Origin: Brachionus manjavacas
Lineage: Eukaryota; Rotifera; Eurotatoria; Ploima; Brachionidae
Length of the DNA stretch: 64,000 bases
Reading direction: 5' to 3'
Assembly: GCA_019054805.1 (NCBI GenBank)
Contig: JAHQIY010000009.1
Coordinates: 2,294,001-2,358,000, forward strand
Shown here: in pieces, positions 45,581 to 57,500 of the stretch
Layout of the letters: each line of letters opens with the position of its first letter
Position numbering within the stretch: position 1 is the first letter of the stretch
Notes under the pieces: generated by a model
The model's input: only the letters and a program-made list of their open reading frames with translations
Databases searched by the model: none
What the model was told of the DNA's origin: nothing
Made by a program: the position numbers and the translations under genes

Positions 45581-48500
45581 AGTTGTAATTAATTTAAGCA
45601 TACTAAAACACCTACATTTTGATTCACCAAAATTTTCACAGTAAACAAGATGAAAAATCAAATCTTTAAAAACGAGTTGTTCGAATTTATAAACTTTTAA
45701 AATCATTTTTCACTTCCGTACAAGTCTGGTAGTAATCAGTCAAACATGAATTTAATTTATATCATTTTAAAAGGAAATTTATGGCAATTTCGAAAAATTT
45801 AAATGATTTAAATCTTAGATTATTCATTCTTTAGCTCCACTTTAAATTTTTTATGAATAATCTTAGGTTTTAAATTTAACTAATTTCCCTCCAGGATACC
45901 CGAATCCGCAAAGCAGGACTCCGTCCCGGAACCTTTTTAAATTTTAAAATAATGATTAAAATTACCATTAAGTACAAAAAGGACAAAAAGAAGAAAAAGG
46001 AAAATGATTTTTAAAAGATTGATCTCATTTTCTGTCCATGCTTTTCGCATATTATTTGATGAAGAAGCTTGAATCTAATTCAATTTTAATTTATTCAATC
46101 TTTTCAAAAAGAGTCAAAAATAGCCGACTTTCAAGTTAAATAATTTTTCCCAAAACTTCATTCTAAATCAGATAATTTTCAACCCCATTTTGGTAGCTGC
46201 ATAGCTATATTTATTTTCATTGCAATAAATAATACAATTATCATTGCTCAGAAATCCAAATTCTCTACCATCTTTAAAATTTGGGCTTATCATAAAGCAT
46301 CCAGAATAAATTCCGATCATTGCTGTCTTGGTTGTGTTCGCTTTAAATTTTTTTAAGTATTCAGTAATTTTTGAATTGTCTTTAGTTTACTTTGAATTTT
46401 GTACAAACGGGAAAATGAATTGCATCCACAAAAGCGATGATTTGAATAAGGACATGCACAATGACATGAACTTCTCGCTTGATATATTGGATTACTTGAT
46501 CTGCAGAGACAAACTCTAGCAAAGCTTTAGAAAATTTTTAAATAATAAAATGATTTAAAAAAATAATGGTACTATGAATTTTGAAAAAAACAAAAACTAA
46601 AAAAAAACCATTTTGATTAAGTCTAAGACTCGTTCTGCAAAATTAATCAGTCAAATTGGGTCTAGGCATCAACTCTGCCATTCAAATTAAAAGATTTACT
46701 AATTAATAAAATTAAGGGTTCTTTAGAATCAGTGAAGTTCGTTTCAATTCAGAAAAACTTAGAAAGAGATAAAATGCTAAATTTTAGTTTTAAGCAAAAT
46801 AAGTCGGCTAAATATTCAATTATTTGAAATTTTCTACATTAAAAAGTATTCTATTCAACTAAAAAATTACTTTGCAGCGATTTTGTAGACATTTATTTTC
46901 GGATTTAGCAGAGTTGCTTAAATATTAAGAATTTTACACAAATGAATTATCTCTTTTAGTAAAAAAGTTTTTCAAGTTTTCTTAAATGAAACGATTGAAT
47001 TGAAATTAACTTCACAATCCCTAATACATGTGGAATTGAACGTGACTTATTATATTATTTTAATCAAAAACATAAATAATAAAATAAAATTTAAACAATG
47101 CTTAAACTTTGAATTTTAAATATTATTTTAGATTTAAAATATTTTTTATTTTAAAGTGATATGACTAGTGCAACAGATAGTAAAAAGGATACTTAACTTT
47201 TATCAGCTTTTTCTTGACTCAACCAAAAGTAGTTAGACACCTAAATTTCAAAATTTAAGTTTTATTCTTTACTTTACCCTTACTCTTAATCAGATCCTAA
47301 TCAACTCAGTCGCACCACATACATATAGTGATTTTCTGACTTGCAGGGTTTTTTTAATTTTGGACTTTTTTGTTACAAAATTCACAAAGCTGAAGATTAT
47401 TACCTAATTTGGGTTGCAGAAAATATAAAACCATTATTGATGCATTGTATGGCACATATTTCTTGGTTTTTTATCAAAAGATGATAATTTATTTGAACAT
47501 AATCAATATTCCAAAAGCATCCGATGTAATCACCATTTTCTTTAATTTTTAAATAAAGTCATTTATAATCATTTAATAAAATCTTCATGCTACAACCGAA
47601 ATTTAAATTTTTTAACTGTAAAGAGATAAAAATCAAGTCTAATTTTAATTTTTAAATTACTTACCGTAAATGAAAATAAATTTTGGTTCAAATCCTTTAG
47701 CTATTGTTTCATTACTTTTTACTTTAAAAAAACATTAAAATATCAAATACAATAATTTATTCAATTACCTAAAATATCAATTGTGAGAATATTTGTTTCC
47801 TCCTTATCATACACACTTATTGAATAAGGACCAAAATCTTGATATTCTTTTACAATCAAGATTTCACTAATGCATTTTTCATTTTGTCTTTTGACAACAA
47901 TAATGTTTTTCTCTTGAGATATTTGCGAATCAACATCCGAATAAATAACTGTTTTATTATCACCATCACCAAAGTCAATGGTAAAATACATGATTTCTTC
48001 AAAAGGATCTTGATTAAATTTGAAATTCAGTTCAATACTTTGGTTAATCATTATTTCTTCATCTAAAGTGGTTAAAACAATAGACGCATCTAAATTTTTT
48101 AAATTTAAAAGTATTTTTATTAAATATATAACAACCTACATGTAATCTCATAAAGGCTCATTAGACCAAAATAGCCACCGCAGATTTCGCTTGAATTTCC
48201 TGGGCATTTAATGTCACATAATTTAGTTTCTACTTGCAAGCCAAAATTATTTTCATTTTCACAAAAACATTCAAAACTAGACAAAATTTAGTCAAAATTT
48301 TATAGAGGCTTTATTGAAATACCCATTGGAAATGGCCAAAAATTTTGCATTCATATTTTTGCAACTGTTTAAACATAATCCTATTGTATTTTGTCCCAAA
48401 AATTTGGAATAATGTACTCTTTCGTCATAAAAACAACCTTTGAATGAAGCTCTTGGTGTTGAAAATTCTGAACTGCCTTAAAATTAACATTAAAAATTTT

Positions 48501-51500
48501 ATTTTTTTTTGCTCATCTGTACCGAGCTAAAGCTCTTTCAGATTATAAAATAAAAATCAAAATAAAATTACTCCTAAGTAAAAAAAAACACAATTAAATA
48601 AGGTTATTTAGCTAATGATGACTAATTTGTGTAATTTATTTTTTAATTTTCAATATTTTTTTGTAACTCAAATTCATTTGGTAGTTGGAATTATTTAATT
48701 AATTAAAGATCCTTTTTTTTAAATAGTAAAATTAAATTGCCAATGTCGCTTAAACATTAAATGAAAAATAAATATAAAAATCGTAGCAAAGAAAAATTTG
48801 TGATTAATTTCAAAATTTCAAACATTCAATTCATATAATTTATTAAATGCGTAATCGATCGGTCCATACACTGACCCTCAATTTCTCAGCCTTCTGAATA
48901 TGATGGTAGTTTTCTTAATTTCAGGATTTTTTTTAACGAAAAAACAAAAAAATTTCAGTTTTTTTAAAAGCAAACAAAAGTTTTGTTTTTATAAATTCTT
49001 TTTGGATCGACATAAATTACAGTTAACTAATTGCATTGCAAATTTCAAAAATTTTTAAGCTTCAAAAACCACATTTGTGAATTTGAAAAAAGAGGGTAGC
49101 CGCGTGTAATCTTGCAAATGAAATTTTTTTAAAAATTTACGTCAAACTACGCGTAATTTAATAAATCTAAAATTTTTCATTAATTAATGTTAAATTATAA
49201 TTATTAGAAAATTTTGCAAAAGTGTCATGAAAGAAAAAAGTACTATTGTAAAAACTGCTTGAGAAAATATTTGAAATTATTAAAGAAGATTAATTATTAT
49301 TATTATTAATTGAATTAACCTCCTTTTAGGAGAAATAAATTTAAAAAAAAATAAAAAAAAATTTAATATTTATAAATAAAATGTCATGTAAAAAGAAGAA
49401 GTAAATAAGAAATAAGAAAAGACCAATGAATAAACTTCACTTATTCTTTATTAGCTCATTTAAAATCATTCTATAGTGTTTGAACCTAATATTGTTCATA
49501 CAGAGCTGGAGTCAGAAATACCGTCGTATGTTATTAATGCCATTTCAAGGCCTTTTTAAATTTAAAAATCCTAGAAAAACTTGATTTGAAACGGTTTGCG
49601 AGTAAGTCTAGGTCAGAAGAAAAGAAGTTTTTTGATGGTAGTTCTTGAGAAATTTTATTTACGATTTGAGATGAGAGATAGTTAAATATTAGTGTGCTGA
49701 TAAAATAAAGTTTTGAAAATACATAAAGTTCATCAAAATTAAAAATTTTAAAAATCTTGAGGATTCTAGAGATGTGGTAAGTTGGTCTATTATTAAAAAA
49801 TAATAGACCAACCAGGTCTAAATCCGAATAAACTATTATTTTTTATTTATTCAAAATTTAATATGTGTCAAAAAACTAATTTGTTTCTCGATTTTTTTAA
49901 CCAAAAATTCACATTTATTCTGTTAAAACAATTAAATGTCCCCTTAAGCATAAAAATCTTTCAATCTCTATAATCGAAGGACACTTTTGGAAAAAAATTA
50001 ACTAAAAATAAGAGATTTTTTTTCATAGATTCTTTTAGGATAAAATTTCCATTAAATTAACTTTTTTTGTTTTTTTATTTTCCTTTGAAACATCTTGTTC
50101 AAATAAATAGAGTTTTATTAATAATTTAATAAGAAACTAAAAATTTTTAAAAAAATCCCGTTGTGGATGCAAGCTTTTTTAGTCATTTTCTACGAGTAAC
50201 AGTATTAGGACCACTTTTATTTATTAATTTTACAAGTAATTTTCCACATGAGGTATTTTGTCAAATTCAAATACAACTTGAACAAAAAACTCTTCCTTTT
50301 TAGAGGCATTATGAATTTTCATACAATAATTCCAATAAAAAATTCAAATTCTTAATTTAAACAAATAGCGTTTTTGGACTAAAAAATTTTCTGTAAGTTT
50401 AAAAAAGGTAAAACAAACACTGTTTCATTTAACAGGCTCATTTACAAACAAACACTATTTTTTTTTATTCATTTACAAACACTATTTTTTTTTTTAAAGC
50501 TTTAAAAAAAAAATTAAAAGAAATATTGGCAGTGTGACAAAATATAGAAAGACAAAATGTAGAAAACGATTTTTTATTGGATAATATAGAATTTACCTGT
50601 AAAAAAAAATGTCGAAAAAAAAAAATGTAGAATTTACCTGTAAAAAAAAATGTCGAAAAAAAAAATGTAGAATTTACCTGTAAAAAAAAATGTCGAAAAA
50701 AAAAATGTAGAATTTACCTGTAAAAAAAAATGTCGAAAAAAAAAATGTAGAATTTACCTGTAAAAAAAAATGTCGAAAAAAAAAATGTCGAAAAAAAAAT
50801 GTAGAAAAAAAAATGTAGAAAAAAAAACAGTCAAATTAATTTTATTTTAATTTTTTTCTTTGTCAATTAGTAAATTATTTCCTAAACCTTCTAAAAATGC
50901 TTCAATATTCTCACTTTTATAATCTGTCACTAACCGTAGAATTCTCAAATTAGTCTCATGTTTGTCTTTTTTTTGTTTAAATTGATCACCGTTTTTAATT
51001 CTAAGCTTATCTGAATCTACTTTATTTTGCTCTCTCCTGAATAATTCTACAACTTTCGGAACAGTCAACTAACAGTAACTTGAGACAGTACTTAAATTCT
51101 TTATTGAATAAATTTTGAAAACATTTTTTCTGGACTCTACGAATAAGTGATTGTGACAGGTGAAAATAGCATCCATATAAGACAAAATATAGAAAGACAA
51201 AATGTAAAAGTCAAAGTAAAAGTCTAAAATATATTATTATAATAATATAATTAAAATTTTCTATATTTTTTTACATATAGTACTATTCTATATTTTGTCT
51301 TTCTATATTTTGTCATGTCTATATTTTGTCTCTCTATATTTTGTCATGTCTTTATTTTGTCTTTCTATATTTTGTCATGTCTATATTTTGTCTTTCTATA
51401 TTATGTCATGTCTACATTTTGTCTTTCTATATTTTTAAGAAAATTCTACATTTTGTCTTTCTATATTTTGTCTTTCTCCCGAAATATTTGCCAATAAATT

Positions 51501-54500
51501 GATTATTTCTAATCAAATTGTGTGTTAATTTAGAATTTAAAAATAAATTTTTACAATTATAACCACCAAATTCAAAATTTTCTGGGTAGCGATGAAAAAA
51601 AATTTAATATCTAAATAAAACAAATTTACAAATTGCCTAAAAAGCTCTAATTAGAATAGATCATTGAGACAGAAAATAAATATCTCTCAAAATGTTGATA
51701 CTTTATTTGATCATTGATAATTATCTATTAGTTAATTCTTGAATTTAGTGAAACATGTTTTTTTCATGTTGTTTCATCATCAATGTTTAAAAAGGACAAT
51801 TTTGTAAATTTAAATAAATGAAAATAATTTAATTTTTGAAATTCTTGGAGGGTTTGATTTTATTTCCTTAAAAAAAGGAAATAAAGATATTATTTTAGGT
51901 AGAAAAGGTGTAACAAAGTATGTTGGATCATGTTGCAAGATTTTTTTAAACAAATTTTATTATGTTTAATTTTAATTGATTAAAAAAGGAAGAATTTTTT
52001 GTTCAATTTGTAATTGAAATTCGCAAGCCCCACATGGAGTAAAGAATGCTTGTAATTATTTGATGATGATTTATGAAAAAGTTTTTATTTTACCTTTTAA
52101 TTTATAAACCATTTCGAATGGACCACAGCCACAGAATTCGTCATTCGAACGAACACATATGCATTCGCACTTTTCGAGATCGGAATGGCCATACAGTCCG
52201 TATTTGTTTGCACAAATACATCGACTTATATCAAAATTTTCTCAATATAAAATTTTTTGAGCATCAAAAGAAAATTACCTATGATTGATTATTGAATAAG
52301 TAAAACTTCTTTTCTTACACTCTTCCATACATTCAATTTTAGTTTTAGTATTTTCTATTCTTAAATTGTCTGGATCAGGATACATGTTCCATTGATTTAA
52401 AAAACACCCAATATACTGATAATAATTGTGATAGTCATAAATCGCTAAACATTCATATTAAAATCTAATTTTAAAATAGGTGAAATTATTTTTACAAATA
52501 GATGAATTTTCAGTCGAAACCAAACTAGTGAAATTTTCTTTTACTTAAAAGTTCAAAAAATTATTGCTTTTAAGTAATAATTAAGAAATTAAAAAAGGCT
52601 TATATTTTTTGTAGTAGAAAATATGAATTAATTAAAAATATTTTTGATTAAAGAAAAAATAATTTTCATTATAGAAAAAAAAAATTATCTTTGTTCTCAC
52701 CTTTATCGATTAAAAAAAACTATCACTTAAAACTTATTGATAAATAATTTATTAACACTTTATTAATAACTTCAATTAAATATAAAATGAGTATAAAAAA
52801 GCATTAAAACAGTAAAAAATTAGTATAAAGCTCTTCAAGTACCAAAAAATCATTGATACCCAAACCAAAAACATTGTCAAAGTCTAAAAAAACTCCTAAA
52901 CAAAGCAAAAATGAAACAAACGACGATTTCAAACTTCCGAATAACTCGTACAGGCGTCCTTCTCTTCCAAATAAATCTAGTTCAGTAAAACGACCGAGTG
53001 AAAAAACTTTTAATAAAAGTTTTAAACGAGATAAATTTGATGGACAACTGGATGAAAGCGAAATCGTTAACGAAGCCGCCAAGTTATTAAATATCCAAAG
53101 TAAAGGCAATTAATTTTAACAATCCTTAACAACTTACCTTTAACTTTATCTTTATTTTCTTTATCTATTTTTATTTTATTTTTTTATTATTTTTTTTTTT
53201 TTTATTATTTTATTTTATTTTTTTTTTTTTTTGTGTTTTTTGTTCTTTTATTTACCCACTCTTCAACAAAAACTTATGTCAAAAAAAAAAAAATTGACTA
53301 AATTTCCACTTTCAATTATCCATTGGAATTGTAATTCCATAAGAAATAAAAAAGAGTTTCTTTTTTATGAACTGCAAGCTCATGAACCGGACATAGTTCT
53401 TCTGAATGAGATTAAGTTAAATGATACACAGGCAAGAGCTATTTTAAACGTTCCAGGCTATGTAAGCTTATTTAAATGTAGAAATGCTTCTGGTGGAGGA
53501 GTTGCCATCTTATTAAAAAAAGGTCTCGAATTTTGTCAAGTCAATGATCTTGATTTTTTAAACATCGAACTAGTCTCAGTAAAAGTCTCTTTAAAGGACT
53601 TTTCATCTTTTATGAAAAACTTATATATTTTCAGTATTTATCACCCTCCAAATTCTAATCACCCATTAAAACCCCTCATCTTTGATTTTATTAGTGAAAA
53701 TTATGACTACTTTATTATAGCTGGAGATCTTAACAGTAAACTAGAATCGTTAGGTTGTAATGTAACAAATCAAAACGGAAAAATTCTTGAAAGTCCTAAA
53801 ATGCTATTAATTAACGACGAAACGCCAACATATACTTCAAGGAGTCATTGCTATTCATCAGTCTTAGATCTTTTTATTCTCTCTAGTAATTTAGGATCAT
53901 CTTTAAATTCTTTCTTTGTTATGGACGATGACTTAACAAGCGATCATTTTCCAATTTTTCTCTCTTTGGACTTTTCCGTTCTCAAAATTGATCAGAATAA
54001 AAAAGTTAAATTTAATTACGAAAAAGCAGATTGGGATCTATTTAAGAGAAAATTAAATCGGTACTGTCCGGATCTCGAAACTGAAAATGACAATATAGAC
54101 AAAATTAATACTGAGATAACCTCACTCATTTTGAAGGCAGCCTACGATTCAATTCCAAGATTCTCAAACAAGAAATTTAAAAAATCCTGCCCAAAACATA
54201 TTCTTGAAATTGTCTTAGAGAGGAAAAAGCTTAAGAGACTAATCCAAAGGGACCCCTTCAGTATTAATAGCCTTTCTCTAAAAAAGTGTAATATTCTGAC
54301 TAATAGATTTCGCTTTGAGCAAGAAAAGATAGAAAATGAAAATATGAATAAATTTGTAAGGAAATTAGGACATCATCCTTGCTCGTCTCGGCCTTTTTGG
54401 AAAAAAATAAATAAAGTTAGAACTAATATTTCAAATTCCCAAATTCCAAACCTTATCTATGAAAATAAAGAATACAAATCTGACAAAGAAAAGGCTAATC

Positions 54501-57500
54501 TTTTTAAAGTTCTCTTGATGAAAACTTTCTCGTCTGATGATTTAAGCATCTCAGATCGAAGTCACGCTCACATCATTGACCTATTTATTCAAAGTAAGCA
54601 ATATTTAACCCTCAATCTAACAATACTTTCCCAAAAATAGAGATTGCTGAAATTAAAAAAACCTTAAAAATCTTAAAAAATGAATCAGCGCCTGGCCCGG
54701 ACATGATAAGTTACAAAATGTTAAAAAACCTCCCAGATTCCTTTCTCCGAAAAATTTTAAAATTTTTTAACTATTGTCTTTTAACAGCGACCTTACCTTT
54801 AGAATGGAAAGTCTCAAAAATAGTTCGGAATAGGCTTTACAAATTCCTTGAAGAAAATAACCTGATCTGTGCCGAACAATCTGGTTTTCGTTGTCGAAGA
54901 CGTACAACAGATAACCTTATTTTTATGACTCAAAAAATCTCTGAATCTCTTAATAGGAAAAAAAAGGTTTGTTCTCTTTTTTTTGATATCTCCCAAGCTT
55001 TTGATAAAACCTGGCATAACGGTATCCTATATAAAATGTCCCTGCTTAAAGTTCCTCTCTTTATCCTTGAGTGGGTTAAGCATTTTTTACAAAATAGGAA
55101 ATTTTTTGTAAGTGTAAATAATTTTTGTACTAATCAGGGTTGTATTTTTACAGGTGTTCCTCAGGGTGCTGTTATTAGCCCATTACTCTTTACCATCTTT
55201 ATAAACGACATTCCTAAAGTAAATTCAAAAAATAAGAACTATTCTCTTCTTTTTGCGGATGACCTTGTATCTTTTTTTATCTTTAAAAAATATGGAAATA
55301 TATATAAATATATATTCCCAATACAATAAATAATTACCTTAAAAAAATAGAAGAATGGCTTATAAAACGGAAAATGAAGATGGCCCCTGAAAATGTAGCT
55401 ATACTATAATCTCTGGGAACTCTTCTAAAAATCAACCTTTAAATATTAAAATTTCTAAGAAAACCATTCCTTATGATAAAAATCCTGTTTTTTTAGGAAT
55501 AACTTTTGATGAAAGTTTACGCTTTAATGCTCATGTAAATTTTGTTCGTTCTCGATGTGCTGATCGTATTAATATTTTAAAAGTGTTGTCCCATAAATCA
55601 AGGAAATTAAACCCTCATACTCTTGTTACAATATACAAGTCCCTTATCGGTTCAATTATTGATTATAGTTTTTTTACTCCTATCCTAATCTCAGATACAA
55701 ATTTTTCCCGTATCCAAACTATTCAAAATGTCTCAATACAATCAATTTATAAATTTCCTAATGACACCCCAACAAATTTCTTAGATCAATTCTTTGAAGG
55801 CATAAAACTTGACAAAATAGAAATCCGTCTTAAAAACCTCTTTACAAAATATATTAGAAAATGTGTTACATTTAAAAACAAACTTGTACTTAATCTCATT
55901 GAGGACTATGTTGGTGCATTCGTTAACAGTTCAAGGACCTGTAAACAAAAAACGCCACTTTGCAGTATCTGGGATGAAAACAAGCTATGGATCAATGAAA
56001 GTGGTCTTTAAATTTTTCTTTATAACAAAAAAACTGTAATCACGCAGTGCATTTTTTTTTTTAAATTCTTGTTGTTGCTTTTTTTTTAACTACTCTTAAT
56101 TTACTTTCAATTCCAATGGCGGAAGGAGTTTTATTACTCAGAGCCATTTAAGAAAATTTAATAAACGTAAAAAAAAAAAAAAAAAATAAAAAATTAGTAT
56201 CAATAAAACTTAATACAAAAAATGTTTCAAAATTCAGAATCTGACTCGTCATCAACTTCAATTATTAAACGATCAGCTGCCAAAAATCTAGACGACACGG
56301 ACAATGAAAGCGAGAACATCATTCCACCAAAAAAACTCAAACAAAATTTATAATTTAATCAGATGATGTCAACTTTCGAATTTTTATGACTACAAGAGGG
56401 CTTATTTCTCTAACAAAAAAAGCAACTCACGTCGCGGCGGACACTACACACAAACTCAATTGGATCTATTTCCCAGTACTTCTTTGTGGCACAACCAACA
56501 AGGCGAAAGCGTTTCATCCTTTTGGAATATTACTCTCAAAACTGAGACTCATGAAGATTATGAGTTCATGTTTAGTTTTATCAAAAATCTTTCTAAACAA
56601 TTATTAAATATCGACTTTGATACTTATATGTTTGCTGATGATGCAATGGCTATAACAAATGGGTAAACAAAAACGCGGAAGACCTAGAAAAAAATAACAT
56701 TTTTTTTCTATTTTCTCAAGTATTTTTTCTACATTTAAAAATATTTTTTCTATAAAAAAAATATTTTTTCTACTACAAGAAATATAAGCCTTAAAAAAAT
56801 ACCAAATATCAAAGGATTCAAATTGATTTTCTGATCTTTAATTCTAACGTTAATCATAAATAAGCCACTGGTATTGTAAAATTTTTTGAAAGAATTTATC
56901 CCATCTTTCCATCTATAGATTTGAATTTCACCATCATTGAAATCAATTTCTATGTCCAAAAGGTCATCGGAAAATTCAATATTAAGTTGACATTCAAATG
57001 ATTCTGTAATGTTGATTGATAATGGACATTTTATCGAAATTTTTTTTTCTTAATTTTTTAATTTTTTTAATCAAGAATAAAAATCATTAAAAGTACTCTC
57101 AATGAAAAAAACATTGCCGATTTCTTGTTCCAATTCACCATTGTCAAATTTCGTACCATTAGTTACATTTTTCAAATTATTGATATCAATACTTTCTATT
57201 ATATCATCGGCAGAAGGACATGCAAAAAAATCACTTGGTGAAAAAAATTTTATTTTAGCATAATAATCAAACTGAAATTAGTACTTTTTTATTAGAGAAG
57301 AAAATGAAAAATTTTTATTTTCGGCACACTTTTTTGCAGCTAAGATACTTGAATTCCAATTATGGTTTGTGCTAAATTGGTCAGTAATACGTAACAAATG
57401 GCTTCCAATGTAATTTAAATGCAGCTCATAGCTTGTTGATCGGTCTAAAAGGTTTTTAATTCATTGATTTAAATAAAATTTACACTTTTAAATACTTTTG

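Larger units (their letters stand above)
49813..51600. repeat. Dispersed repeat R, copy 2, interrupted by a 953-bp transposon
   Basis: It aligns with copy 1 (26280-27110) on both sides of 50528-51480. Copy 1 provides the empty site, reading AAAAGAAATGCCAATAAATT. Confidence 0.75.

Noticed and set aside
51315-51497. 60-codon plus-strand ORF
   Set aside because: It is translation of the TCTATATTTTGTC tandem repeat and has no independent support.
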